Positions 8,017-16,464 of a stretch of 19,260 nt of DNA are shown here, piece after piece. The DNA is from JBGTLU01 sp041743935 (lineage in GTDB: Bacteria; Bacteroidota; Bacteroidia; Sphingobacteriales; Sphingobacteriaceae), in assembly GCA_041743935.1 (NCBI GenBank), contig JBGTLU010000023.1, forward strand, positions 1 through 19,260, read 5' to 3'. A model generated the notes under the pieces. That model saw nothing but the letters and a program-made list of their open reading frames with translations. It did not search any database and was not told where the DNA came from. A program made the translations under genes and the position numbers. Position 1 is the first letter of the stretch; each line of letters begins with the position of its first letter.

Positions 8017-9090
8017 ATGATAGAGAAATTAGCAGCGATAAAGAACCGTTGGGAAGAAGTAGAAAAACAACTCTCCAGCCCAGAAGCTATGGGCGACATG
8101 AAACGTTTTGCTGCATTAAACAAAGAATACAAGGAACTTACAAAAATTGTAGAGCAATACCATATTTATGCAAATGTGGTAAGTAATATCGAGTCTAATA
8201 AGCAAATTTTGGCTACAGAGAAAGATGCAGAGTTTAGAGACATGGCCAAAGAAGAACTGGATTTATTGATTGATCAACGCGAAAAATTGGAAGATGAAAT
8301 CCGATTGATGTTGATACCAAAAGACCCGGAAGATAACCGCAATGCTTTATTAGAAATACGTGCCGGAACTGGTGGGGATGAAGCTAGTATTTTTGCCGGC
8401 GATTTATTCAGAATGTACCAGCGCTATTGCGAATTGCGAGGTTGGAAAGTAGAATTAGTGGATGCAACCGAAGGAACAGCAGGTGGATATAAAGAGATAA
8501 TTTTAAATGTTATAGGCGACGATGTGTATGGCATCCTGAAATTTGAATCGGGTGTACATCGGGTACAACGTGTACCTGCTACCGAAACCCAAGGGCGTGT
8601 ACATACTTCTGCTGCTACCGTAGTTGTATTGCCTGAAGCTGAAGAGTTTGATGTGCAGATCCATCAAAATGATATACGTAAAGATTTGTTTTGTTCATCG
8701 GGTCCGGGTGGTCAGTCGGTAAACACCACTTACTCTGCCGTTAGGCTTACCCACATTCCTACAGGAATAGTAGCTCAATGCCAGGATGAAAAATCGCAAT
8801 TAAAGAATTTTGACAAAGCTATGGCGGTATTGCGCTCTAGAATTTATGAACTGGAGTTGCAAAAACGCAACGACGAGGTGGCAAAAAAACGTAAAACCAT
8901 GGTCTCTACCGGCGACCGTTCTGCCAAGATTCGTACCTACAATTATCCACAAAGTAGAATCACCGATCATCGTATTGGTCTGACATTGTATAATTTATCA
9001 GCCGCCATGGGTGGAGATATTCAGGAAATAATTGATGCTTTGCAATTTGCAGAGAACTCGGAAAAAATGAAAGAAGGCTCTGTAGTTTAA
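8017..9090 (+). CDS. prfA: Peptide chain release factor 1
   Basis: Recognises UAA and UAG in the ribosomal A site and triggers release of the finished protein. The 357-residue length is normal. The N-terminal helical domain (about 1-100) is followed by the stop-codon-reading domain with the RF1-specific tripeptide Pro187-Ala188-Thr189; RF2 would have Ser-Pro-Phe. The catalytic GGQ is at 231-233 within SSGPGGQSVNTT, whose glutamine is the usual target of PrmC methylation. No frameshift site is present, again as expected for RF1 rather than RF2. It starts 6 bases after the upstream secreted-protein gene, and tRNA-Asp follows with its own promoter. Confidence 0.98.
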   Translation: MIEKLAAIKNRWEEVEKQLSSPEAMGDMKRFAALNKEYKELTKIVEQYHIYANVVSNIESNKQILATEKDAEFRDMAKEELDLLIDQREKLEDEIRLMLIPKDPEDNRNALLEIRAGTGGDEASIFAGDLFRMYQRYCELRGWKVELVDATEGTAGGYKEIILNVIGDDVYGILKFESGVHRVQRVPATETQGRVHTSAATVVVLPEAEEFDVQIHQNDIRKDLFCSSGPGGQSVNTTYSAVRLTHIPTGIVAQCQDEKSQLKNFDKAMAVLRSRIYELELQKRNDEVAKKRKTMVSTGDRSAKIRTYNYPQSRITDHRIGLTLYNLSAAMGGDIQEIIDALQFAENSEKMKEGSVV

Positions 9091-9093
9091 GCC

Positions 9094-9109
9094 TCAAAAA
9101 TATTTTTGA
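9094..9109. repeat. 16-bp AT-rich palindrome just after prfA
   Basis: TCAAAAATATTTTTGA is a perfect palindrome starting 3 bases past the prfA stop codon. It lacks the GC-rich stem of a normal terminator, so it may be a weak terminator or a protein-binding site next to the tRNA promoter. Confidence 0.5.
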
Positions 9110-9117
9110 AATAGATA

Positions 9118-9137
9118 CTTGTAAAATAGTTTACAAG
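9118..9137. repeat. Inverted repeat overlapping the tRNA-Asp promoter
   Basis: CTTGTAAA (9118-9125) and TTTACAAG (9130-9137) are perfect reverse complements around ATAG. The left arm contains the TTG of the -33 element, and the right arm ends 3 bases before the -7 box. This is where a repressor would block polymerase, but no regulator is known from the sequence. Confidence 0.55.
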
Positions 9138-9148
9138 CACTATATTTG
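9119..9148 (+). promoter_or_regulatory. Promoter of tRNA-Asp
   Basis: TTG (9119-9121), a 19-base spacer, then TATATTTG (9141-9148) match the Bacteroidota housekeeping sigma consensus (TTG at -33, TAnnTTTG at -7) exactly. The tRNA begins 46 bases after the box, leaving room for a processed 5' leader. The box is followed by CAACCC, as in the promoter at 19009. Confidence 0.8.
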
Positions 9149-9194
9149 CAACCCTTAACGAGTAGATTATTGCTCGACTTTGAAATAGAATATT

Positions 9195-9268
9195 GGTTCG
9201 GTAGTTCAGCTGGTTAGAATACATGCCTGTCACGCATGGGGTCGCGGGTTCGAGTCCCGTCCGGACCG
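9195..9268 (+). tRNA. tRNA-Asp, anticodon GUC
   Basis: The sequence folds as a full cloverleaf. The acceptor stem pairs GGTTCGG with CCGGACC (one G-U). The D stem pairs GTTC with GAAT. The anticodon stem pairs CATGC with GCATG around the loop CTGTCAC, placing GTC as anticodon. There is a 5-base variable loop, and a T arm of GCGGG, TTCGAGT and CCCGT. The discriminator is G9268, as expected for tRNA-Asp. CAA follows rather than CCA, so the CCA end is probably added after transcription. It is a single tRNA, not part of a cluster. Confidence 0.98.
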
Positions 9269-9273
9269 CAAAG

Positions 9274-9298
9274 CCTCGATTGTAAAATCGGGGTTTTT
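9274..9298 (+). terminator. Intrinsic terminator of tRNA-Asp
   Basis: CCTCGATT (9274-9281) pairs with AATCGGGG (9286-9293), with one G-U, around GTAA and is followed by five T. It lies 5 bases after the tRNA end. Upstream AAAG could extend the stem into the T run. Confidence 0.9.
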
Positions 9299-9335
9299 CT
9301 GTTTTTAGACTTTTCGATTTAAATTCTCTGAAACG

Positions 9336-9349
9336 ATAAAATATTTTAT
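9336..9349. repeat. 14-bp AT palindrome upstream of the DoxX-like gene
   Basis: ATAAAATATTTTAT is perfectly palindromic and lies 30 bases before the ATG at 9380, within its likely promoter region. No exact TAnnTTTG box is present here; TATATTCA (9348-9355) is a poor match. It may simply reflect AT richness. Confidence 0.3.
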
Positions 9350-9379
9350 ATTCATCTCTTAGAACTTAAACCTAACGCC

Positions 9380-9772
9380 ATGATTTTCGAAACTTTAACA
9401 CTACTTCAACTTGCTTCTTCCGTTTTTTTAGCCATACTTTTTTTACAATCTGGTTTAGATAAAGTATTAGATTGGAAAGGAAATTTAAGTTGGATTACTG
9501 GACATTTTTCCAAAACAATTTTCAAAAATTTTATCCTACCTATCTTTTTGCTTCTCACTTTATTAGAATTAGCAGCTGGTATTTTTTCAGCAATAGGCTT
9601 TGTGTTTATATTGATTAACGGTGAAACTTGTTGGGCGCATTGGGGTGCAATTTTATCTACACTATCTTTACTTGCCTTATTTTTTGGACAGCGCTTAGCA
9701 AAAGATTATCCTGGTGCCGGTTCATTAGTTCCATATTTTTTGGTTTGTTTGGCGGCATTGTACTTATACTAG
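9380..9772 (+). CDS. DoxX-like small membrane protein
   Basis: A 130-residue inner-membrane protein with four predicted transmembrane segments, at about residues 8-26, 50-80 (probably two), 89-103 and 114-130. The sequence LQSGLDKVLDWKGNLSWI after the first helix resembles DoxX-family proteins. The family's biochemical role is poorly defined: some members are linked to quinone or redox metabolism and others to sulfur-compound stress, so no reaction is assigned. Start and length fit the family. It stands between the tRNA-Asp terminator and the tricorn gene, apparently monocistronic. Confidence 0.75.
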   Translation: MIFETLTLLQLASSVFLAILFLQSGLDKVLDWKGNLSWITGHFSKTIFKNFILPIFLLLTLLELAAGIFSAIGFVFILINGETCWAHWGAILSTLSLLALFFGQRLAKDYPGAGSLVPYFLVCLAALYLY

Positions 9773-9880
9773 TGTAGTATCTGCCAACAACATTTATTAC
9801 ACAAATTCAGTTCCTTTGAAACTGTAACATTTTTATGCATTGTTTGATGGATTAGTGTATTTCTGTGCAATATCCCTAAC

Positions 9881-9896
9881 TTGAATTTTAATTCAA
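9881..9896. repeat. Inverted repeat upstream of the tricorn-type protease
   Basis: TTGAATT (9881-9887) and AATTCAA (9890-9896) are reverse complements separated by TT, ending 14 bases before the ATG at 9911. It could be an operator or an mRNA leader hairpin. I see no exact -7 box in the 9773-9910 gap; TATTTCTG (9858-9865) has one mismatch. Confidence 0.35.
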
Positions 9897-9910
9897 ACAA
9901 CCTAATTAGT

Positions 9911-12900
9911 ATGAAAAAGAAATTTTTAATGAGCATGGCTCTTCTTTGCTTTTTAAGCATTGGCGAAATATTAGCTCAAGGCTCTAGATTACTGCGAAGC
10001 CCAGCAGTAAGTGCACAAAATATTGTATTTATGCATGCCGATGATTTATGGGTTACTTCCACAAATGGTGGTGATGCGGTAAGATTAACTGCAGCAGAAG
10101 GCGCAGAATTTAATCCTCAAATTAGCCCAGATGGTAACTGGGTTGCATTTTCAGGGCAATACGATGGCAATACCGATGTATTTGTTGTATCTATAAAAGG
10201 GGGAGAACCTAAACGACTAACTTGGCACCCCGGTGCAGATTTAGTACAAGATTGGTCGACAGATGGAAAATCCATAATATTTTCCTCTGGCAGAGAAGGT
10301 TACCCAACTGCCAATCTCAAGTTTTTTGAGGTTAGTGTAAATGGCGGAACTCCAAAAGCGTTAAAATTACCCTTTGGTTTTAGAGGAAGTTTGTCGCCAG
10401 ATGGTAATTACATGGCTTATCAACCATATACTTTTTGGGATCCTGAATGGAGAAATTATAGAGGTGGGCAAGCACAGCCTATCTGGATTTTCAACATGAA
10501 AACCAATGAAACTACCTATACCCCTCGCTCTGATGGAGAACGCCATACCAACCCGGTATGGATTGGAAATAAAATTTATTTTTTATCTGAGTTGGATTTT
10601 GCCAACAACGTTTGGAGTTATGACCTTAACACAAAAGCTTTAGAACAAATAACTTTTCATAAAGATTTTGATGTAAAAAATTTAGCTGCAGGTGGCGGAG
10701 TGCTTGTATACGAACAAGCAGGTTATCTACATAAACTAAATCCAAATACCAAACAATCCACTCAATTGGTAATTAATGTAAGAGGAGATTTTAACTGGTC
10801 GAGGCCAAGGTTTACAAACATACCGGCAATGGCACTTACCAATGCTTCGCTTTCTCCAACAGGGAAGCGTGCTATATTCGAATCTCGTGGAGAAATTATA
10901 ACCATACCTAAAGAAAATGGAGATTGGCGTAATATTACACAAAGCTCTGGTGTGGCAGACCGTGCGCCCATTTGGTCGCCTGATGGAAAGAAATTAGCTT
11001 GGTTTTCTGATGCTACAGGAGAATACCAACTGGTAGTTGCCGATCAAGATGGGGCTAATCCAAAATCATACGTCATTCCAAATAAAAAATTCTATTTCCG
11101 GCCCGATTGGTCTCCAGATGGTAAATACATTGCATTTACTGATACAGATTATAATTTGTGGTACATAGATCTTGCAACCGGTAATTTAAAAATGGTGGAT
11201 ACAGATCGCTATGCTCACCCTAACAGAAGCATGAACCCTATTTGGTCGCCGGATAGTAAGTGGATTGCCTATGCTCGTTTATTAGATAATCAATTTAAAG
11301 TAATAAAAGTACATAATATATCTACCGGACAAACCACCCAACTTACCGATGGATTATCGGATGCAATAGACCCACAATGGGACGAAAGTGGAAAATATTT
11401 ATATTTTTTGGCTAGCACAGATTTTGGCTTAAGTACCGGATGGCTCGATATGAGTAGTTACAACAACCCCGTAAATCGTGGGTTGTATTTGGTTGTGCTA
11501 AATAAATCAGAGCCATCGCCAGTTGCTCCTAAAAGTGATGAAGAAGGTGCTGAACCAAAGCCAGCTAGCAAAACTCCAGTTTCCGTAACTATAGATTTTG
11601 ATAAAATAGATCAACGAATAATTGCTTTAGATGTTCCATTACGTAATTATACTGCGCTAGTTGCCGGTCCAGAGGGACATGTGTTTTATTTAGAGTCTGT
11701 TCCAAATCAACAAGGTTCAGTAATGCACCGCTTCAGCCTAAAAGAGAATAAATCCATTGAGTTTTTACGTGGAGTTAATATTGCTACAAATAGTTTTGAT
11801 AGAAAAAATATATTGTATAGAAGTGGTTCAGCATGGCATATTGTTGGTGCTGCTGGTGCAGCTCCGAAAGCTGGAGATGGTAGAATTAATACTTCTGATA
11901 TTAGCATAAAAGTTGATCCACAGGCAGAAGCAAAACAAATTTTCAGAGAGGGATGGCGCTATCAGCGAGATTTTCTATACGTGGATAATACTCACGGGGC
12001 TCCATGGGAAGAAGTGTATACCTGGTATGCACCATGGATTGAGCATGTAAAACACCGTTCGGAGTTGAATTATATAGTAGATATTTTGGGTGGAGAAATT
12101 GCTGTTGGGCACTCGTACACCTCAGGCGGTGATTTTCCAACTATACCAACAGTTTCAGGAGGATTATTGGGTGCCGATTATGAAATAGTAAACAACCTTT
12201 TCAGAATTAGAAAAATATATACCGGCGAAAACTGGAACCCAGATTTACGTTCACCTTTAAGCGGTCCGGGTATAATGGTAAATGTTGGGGATTATATTTT
12301 GGAAGTGGATGGTAAGCCTGTAGCTGCACAGGATAATTTTTTCAGTTTTTTTGAAGCTAAAGCAAATAAACAAGTTCGATTAAGAGTAAATTCAAAGCCT
12401 GGCTTAGATGGTTCTCGGATAGTAACGGTTGTGCCGGTAGGCAATGAAGCTGGTTTAAGAATGAGAGAATGGGTAGAAAGTAATAGAAGAAAAGTAGATG
12501 AATTATCTGGCGGAAAATTGGCTTATGTATATGTACCTAATACTGGTCAAGGAGGTTTTACTTATTTTAATCGGTATTATTTTTCTCAACAAGATAAAAA
12601 AGGAGCTGTAATTGACGAAAGAAATAATGGTGGTGGTTCTGCTGCCGATTACATGGTAGATGTTATGAACCGGAAACTACTAGGATATTTTAATAGTAGA
12701 GCCGGTGATCGCAAACCATTTACCACACCAATGGCTGGTATTTGGGGCCCCAAAGTGATGATTGTTAATGAAAACGCAGGATCTGGTGGCGATCTGCTTC
12801 CATATATGTTTCGTAAATTAGGAATCGGCCCAATAGTTGGTAAACTAACTTGGGGAGGATTAGTTGGTACCTGGGATACTCCGCCATTTATTGATGGAGG

Positions 12901-13132
12901 AAGAATGGTTGCTCCACGTGGAGGTTTTTTTGATACGGATGGAGAATGGGCTGTTGAAGCAGATGGAGTAGCTCCAGATATTGAAGTGTTGTATGAGCCC
13001 GCTATGTTAATCAAAGGTAGAGACCCTCAGTTAGAACGGGCGGTTGCAGAAGCCTTAAAACTCTTAGAAACCGAAGGAATTGAACTAAAGAAAGAACCGA
13101 AAGCACCAATTCGATACAAGCGTCCTAAGTGA
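9911..13132 (+). CDS. Tricorn-type S41 family serine protease, exported
   Basis: A tricorn homologue that probably degrades oligopeptides in the periplasm or outside the cell. The ATG at 9911 is preferred over an in-frame one at 9881 because it begins the signal peptide: MKKKFLMSMALLCFL, cleavage after EILAQ. It encodes 1073 residues, close to the archaeal enzyme's size. Residues about 30-530 are TolB/WD40-like propeller repeats with recurrent SPDG and WSPDGK motifs. An acidic, proline-rich linker lies at about 532-556, a PDZ-like domain at about 750-850, and the S41 core follows. The triad aligns as His734 (VGHSY), Ser958 (AGSGGD) and Glu1016 (VEADGVAPD). The Ser-Glu spacing of 58 equals that of the Thermoplasma enzyme as I recall it (965/1023). 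Archaeal tricorn is cytosolic, whereas the signal peptide here argues for export. Confidence 0.93.
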   Translation: MKKKFLMSMALLCFLSIGEILAQGSRLLRSPAVSAQNIVFMHADDLWVTSTNGGDAVRLTAAEGAEFNPQISPDGNWVAFSGQYDGNTDVFVVSIKGGEPKRLTWHPGADLVQDWSTDGKSIIFSSGREGYPTANLKFFEVSVNGGTPKALKLPFGFRGSLSPDGNYMAYQPYTFWDPEWRNYRGGQAQPIWIFNMKTNETTYTPRSDGERHTNPVWIGNKIYFLSELDFANNVWSYDLNTKALEQITFHKDFDVKNLAAGGGVLVYEQAGYLHKLNPNTKQSTQLVINVRGDFNWSRPRFTNIPAMALTNASLSPTGKRAIFESRGEIITIPKENGDWRNITQSSGVADRAPIWSPDGKKLAWFSDATGEYQLVVADQDGANPKSYVIPNKKFYFRPDWSPDGKYIAFTDTDYNLWYIDLATGNLKMVDTDRYAHPNRSMNPIWSPDSKWIAYARLLDNQFKVIKVHNISTGQTTQLTDGLSDAIDPQWDESGKYLYFLASTDFGLSTGWLDMSSYNNPVNRGLYLVVLNKSEPSPVAPKSDEEGAEPKPASKTPVSVTIDFDKIDQRIIALDVPLRNYTALVAGPEGHVFYLESVPNQQGSVMHRFSLKENKSIEFLRGVNIATNSFDRKNILYRSGSAWHIVGAAGAAPKAGDGRINTSDISIKVDPQAEAKQIFREGWRYQRDFLYVDNTHGAPWEEVYTWYAPWIEHVKHRSELNYIVDILGGEIAVGHSYTSGGDFPTIPTVSGGLLGADYEIVNNLFRIRKIYTGENWNPDLRSPLSGPGIMVNVGDYILEVDGKPVAAQDNFFSFFEAKANKQVRLRVNSKPGLDGSRIVTVVPVGNEAGLRMREWVESNRRKVDELSGGKLAYVYVPNTGQGGFTYFNRYYFSQQDKKGAVIDERNNGGGSAADYMVDVMNRKLLGYFNSRAGDRKPFTTPMAGIWGPKVMIVNENAGSGGDLLPYMFRKLGIGPIVGKLTWGGLVGTWDTPPFIDGGRMVAPRGGFFDTDGEWAVEADGVAPDIEVLYEPAMLIKGRDPQLERAVAEALKLLETEGIELKKEPKAPIRYKRPK

Positions 13133-13165
13133 TGATATAGTTTTTTGAAAATAATTAAAACAATA

Positions 13166-13197
13166 TTGCAAATTATGTGTTTAAACACTTAGTTTTG
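13166..13197 (+). promoter_or_regulatory. Promoter of the YceI-family gene with an internal palindrome
   Basis: TTG (13166-13168), a 21-base spacer and TAGTTTTG (13190-13197) form an exact Bacteroidota-type promoter, 24 bases upstream of the ATG. The spacer contains the perfect palindrome GTGTTTAAACAC (13177-13188), ending one base before the -7 box, a natural operator position. Confidence 0.75.
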
Positions 13198-13221
13198 TAA
13201 ACCTTAAAAATAGAAACAACA

Positions 13222-13803
13222 ATGAAAAAATTAATGTTAACAGTAGCCTTGTTTGTAGCAGTATCTACAACATTTGCTCAAACTGCATCTTACAAAGTAG
13301 ATGCTTCAAAAAGTACTTTGGTTTGGACTGGTAAAAAAGTTGGCGGTGAGCATACCGGTAACATTTCACTTTCCAGCGGCTCTATTGTAGAAAATGGGTC
13401 AACAATGAGTGGTAATTTTGTATTTGATTTAGCAACTATTACTTGTACAGATATTACAAATGAGAAGTCGAACCAAAATTTAATTGGCCACTTAAAATCA
13501 GATGATTTTTTCTCTGTAGATAAATACCCAACTGCATCTTTTGAAATTACTTCGGTTAAAAATACTGCAGGTAGCAATTACGATGTAACAGGTAATTTAA
13601 CAATAAAAGGTATTTCAAAAGAAGTAACTTTTCCGGCTGCAATTTCTAAAACCGGTAATGTATTAGTGGTGGTTGGTACTGCAAAAGTTAATCGTACTAA
13701 CTACAGCATTAACTATAACTCGGCAAGCATTTTCTCTGGTATTGCAGATCGTGCAATTGATGATTTTTTTGAGCTTAAAATTAATTTAGTTGCATCCAAG
13801 TAA
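13222..13803 (+). CDS. YceI-family periplasmic lipid-binding-like protein
   Basis: A 193-residue exported protein. The signal peptide MKKLMLTVALFVAVSTTFAQ is followed by a YceI-type lipocalin-like beta-barrel, recognisable from YKVDASKSTLVWTGKK, the HLKSDDFF segment and VDKYPTASFEITSV. Known members bind isoprenoid chains such as polyprenyl compounds; the ligand here cannot be deduced. It has its own promoter (13166-13197) and terminator (13829-13863), so it is monocistronic. The downstream recN operon converges on it. Confidence 0.93.
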   Translation: MKKLMLTVALFVAVSTTFAQTASYKVDASKSTLVWTGKKVGGEHTGNISLSSGSIVENGSTMSGNFVFDLATITCTDITNEKSNQNLIGHLKSDDFFSVDKYPTASFEITSVKNTAGSNYDVTGNLTIKGISKEVTFPAAISKTGNVLVVVGTAKVNRTNYSINYNSASIFSGIADRAIDDFFELKINLVASK

Positions 13804-13828
13804 TTAAAATTTGGTTGTAAAATTTTTT

Positions 13829-13863
13829 AAGTCCTGGTGAGAAATTACCGGGACTTATTTTTT
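13829..13863 (+). terminator. Intrinsic terminator of the YceI-family gene
   Basis: AAGTCCTGGT (13829-13838) pairs with ACCGGGACTT (13847-13856), with one G-U, around an 8-base loop, followed by ATTTTTT. The T run overlaps the last codon (stop) of convergent recN. On the minus strand the hairpin is followed by A residues, so it is not a classical terminator for recN. Confidence 0.88.
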
Positions 13864-15523
13864 ACACACCTAAGAGTTCTTTAGCGTTTTCCATGGCTAT
13901 GGCAGTGGGTTGTTCGCCACCCAACATTTTGGCTATTTCTAAAATCCTATCCTGATTTTCTAGTTTTTTAATATTGGTGTAGGTATGTTCATTTTTTATT
14001 TCTTTATAAACAAAGAAATGCGCATTGCCTTTGCTTGCAATTTGTGGTAAATGTGTAATGGTAATTACTTGCATATGATTTGCAAAATTTTGCATCAAAT
14101 CTCCCATTTTTAGGGCAATTTCTCCTGAAACACCAGTATCTATCTCATCAAAAATCAAAGTTGGTAGGGTAGTATATTTTGCAGTTAATCCTTTTATGCA
14201 TAACATCAATCTAGAAAGTTCTCCGCCAGATGCTACTTTATTTAAAGGAGATAGCGAATAACCTTTATTGGCCGAAAACAAGAAATTTATTTGATCAATA
14301 CCGTACTGATTAAATTCACTATTTATTAAAATACTATGGTCTATTTTAAAGGATGCATGTGGCATTCCCAGTTGGAATAAATGTTCTGTAATTTGAATTT
14401 CAATTTCAGGAAACACCTTTTTTCTATTAGTTGAGAGATCTTTGGCTTTTAGTAATAAGGCTTCTTGCGATTTTTCTAGTACTTCTTTAAGTTGATTAAT
14501 TTTTACATCGGATGTATGAATTGCTAATAATTTATTGCTCAATTCTTCTCTCAAAGCAATAAGTTCGGCATTACTCGCCAATCTGTGTTTTTGTTGTAGT
14601 CTATAAATTAAATCTAATCGTTCTTGTACGGTTATCAAACGGTTTGGATCCATTTGCGTATTTTCAGCAATCGAGATAATTTCTGAGTTAATATCTTTTA
14701 ATTCAATTTGAACGCTTCTTAATCGTTCGAGTAATGTTAAAATTTTGGGTTCATATTTCTCTACTGAGGTTACAGATAAAATGCATTCTTTAAGTTGATT
14801 TAGTATAGCATTTTCTGCATCTTCTAGTAGATAATTACTCGCGGTTAGATTTCTTTTTATGTCTTCTGCATGCGTTAATGTTTGCAACTCTTGCTCCAAT
14901 TCTTCTTGTTCATCTTGCAATAAATTGGCTGAATCTAATTCATCAAACTGAAATTGTAAATAATCTTTTTCCGCTTGTGCTTGTTGGTTAGCATGTAGTA
15001 ATTGTGCATACTCCTGCTCTAAGTTTTTAAAGGTTTTATAATCTTGATGGAAGCTCTGCACCAGATCAGAATGAGCTGCAAAGCTATCCACTACCATTAG
15101 TTGAAATGCCTGAGAATTTAGCGATAAAGTTTCGTGTTGAGAATGGATGTCAACCAATTTCTCCCCCAATTCTTTTAATTGAGAAAGTGTTACGGGTGTA
15201 TCGTTAATAAATGATCTGGATTTGCCCTCCACAGTTATTTCTCTTCTAAACGTGGTTAGATTTTCTTTGTCTATATCGTATTCATCAAAGAAATCATCTA
15301 AACTATACCCAGTAATATCAAAAACTCCTTCTATGGTGCATTTGCCTTGTTGTTTAAATAGCGATTTATTATCTGCTCTTTGTCCTAATAATAAGCCCAT
15401 AGCGCCAAGCATAATGGATTTACCTGCACCGGTTTCGCCGGTAATGATGTTTAAATTACCGGAAAAATCAATTTCCAGCTCGTTAATTATTGCGTAATTT
15501 TTTATGGAGATGTGTTTTAGCAC
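13862..15523 (-). CDS. recN: DNA repair protein RecN (SMC-like ATPase), GTG start
   Basis: An SMC-like ATPase that helps recombinational repair of double-strand breaks. The 553-residue length is normal. Walker A GETGAGKS is at 29-36, long coiled-coil arms occupy about 150-370, the ABC signature ASGGELSR follows, and Walker B LIFDEIDTG is at 456-464 with a downstream ITITHLPQIA segment. The start is GTG at 15523: the encoded MLKHISIKNYAII is the usual family N-terminus and no suitable ATG lies nearby. It is the last gene of the minus-strand cluster, 47 bases after the DUF4835 stop. No LexA-type box was recognised. Confidence 0.97.
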   Translation of the reverse strand: MLKHISIKNYAIINELEIDFSGNLNIITGETGAGKSIMLGAMGLLLGQRADNKSLFKQQGKCTIEGVFDITGYSLDDFFDEYDIDKENLTTFRREITVEGKSRSFINDTPVTLSQLKELGEKLVDIHSQHETLSLNSQAFQLMVVDSFAAHSDLVQSFHQDYKTFKNLEQEYAQLLHANQQAQAEKDYLQFQFDELDSANLLQDEQEELEQELQTLTHAEDIKRNLTASNYLLEDAENAILNQLKECILSVTSVEKYEPKILTLLERLRSVQIELKDINSEIISIAENTQMDPNRLITVQERLDLIYRLQQKHRLASNAELIALREELSNKLLAIHTSDVKINQLKEVLEKSQEALLLKAKDLSTNRKKVFPEIEIQITEHLFQLGMPHASFKIDHSILINSEFNQYGIDQINFLFSANKGYSLSPLNKVASGGELSRLMLCIKGLTAKYTTLPTLIFDEIDTGVSGEIALKMGDLMQNFANHMQVITITHLPQIASKGNAHFFVYKEIKNEHTYTNIKKLENQDRILEIAKMLGGEQPTAIAMENAKELLGV

Positions 15524-15570
15524 GAGTTTTTAATACATTTTACTGTGCTAAAGTAATAAATTTTTTCCCC

Positions 15571-16464
15571 TCAATTTTGAAGTATTTGCTGGTACTTATT
15601 CAGATTGGCAGGGTCGGTTTCAATAAGAATATTTAATGCTTTAGACTTTTCGGTTGGAGTTGCTTGTCTTAACAGACTGGTTAATTCATCGGCTTTGGCA
15701 CTAAAAAATAAGGAGATAAGCATAGAATTTGGACGTTCTTTGTTTGCTCGTTGAATTATTTCAAGTCCTTCAATTAGCGATGCTCTAGCAGCTACTAGGT
15801 TAGATATAAATTCATCCAATCCTTTTCTATGATAAATGTAAATATATTCTCTAACTGGTTTTAGATTTGCGCTCAATAAATTTTCTGTGAGCCAATACCT
15901 ATTTCTTGTATTCTCAAAGGCTTTCCAGCCGCTAAATGCAGAACTCTGCGAATTGCTAACAATGGTTTCAGCTTTCTGAAAATAACCTTGTCCGCCTTGT
16001 GCCGAAAAGCTATCGTAATCTAAACCAATAATAACATATATATAATAGGCAAGAAGTGAAGATAGATTTGAGTTTGAACCTAAATCGGTAAACTCAATGG
16101 GCTGTCCAATAGAATAAGAGAAATTAAAATCTCTGTCAATAATATTTAAAAGGGTTGTGTTGTAGGAGCTACCATAAATAGGTCGGCTAGATTGAAATTG
16201 CGCGGTTGCTTCAAAATTATTTGCTCCATCCCAGCTCGATATGGTTAGGATGAAATTTCCCTCAATTCTTTCTTCAGGTTGAATATTGTCTGGGGTCCAT
16301 TTTCTGTTATTAAAGAACTCCGTTAACGTAGTTTCTATCTCTCTAAAAATACCAGGGTCGCTAGTTTGAACTTGCGAAAAAACTACTTGTACACGTATGT
16401 TTAAATCTTGTGCACTTGCAATGTGAGAAAACAGAAATAATAAAAGGCTTAGTATAACTTTCAT
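15571..16464 (-). CDS. DUF4835 family exported protein
   Basis: A 297-residue protein with a signal peptide (MKVILSLLLFLFSHIASAQ). The sequence after it, DLNIRVQVVFSQVQ, then a segment around NRKWTPDNIQPEERIEGNF and YYIYVIIGLDYDSFS, is characteristic of DUF4835, found next to coaBC and recN throughout Bacteroidota. I recall it being named PorD and linked to the type IX secretion system, but I cannot verify that, so no symbol is given. Its ATG overlaps the coaBC stop by four bases (ATGA), implying translational coupling. It is probably periplasmic; the C-terminal half is helical. Function otherwise unknown. Confidence 0.88.
   Translation of the reverse strand: MKVILSLLLFLFSHIASAQDLNIRVQVVFSQVQTSDPGIFREIETTLTEFFNNRKWTPDNIQPEERIEGNFILTISSWDGANNFEATAQFQSSRPIYGSSYNTTLLNIIDRDFNFSYSIGQPIEFTDLGSNSNLSSLLAYYIYVIIGLDYDSFSAQGGQGYFQKAETIVSNSQSSAFSGWKAFENTRNRYWLTENLLSANLKPVREYIYIYHRKGLDEFISNLVAARASLIEGLEIIQRANKERPNSMLISLFFSAKADELTSLLRQATPTEKSKALNILIETDPANLNKYQQILQN

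Noticed and set aside
8017..9090. Release factor 2
   Set aside because: The stop-reading tripeptide is PAT, not SPF, and there is no programmed frameshift.
12649..13014. Minus-strand open frame inside the tricorn-type gene
   Set aside because: It is a shadow of the catalytic domain on the opposite strand and has no independent features.
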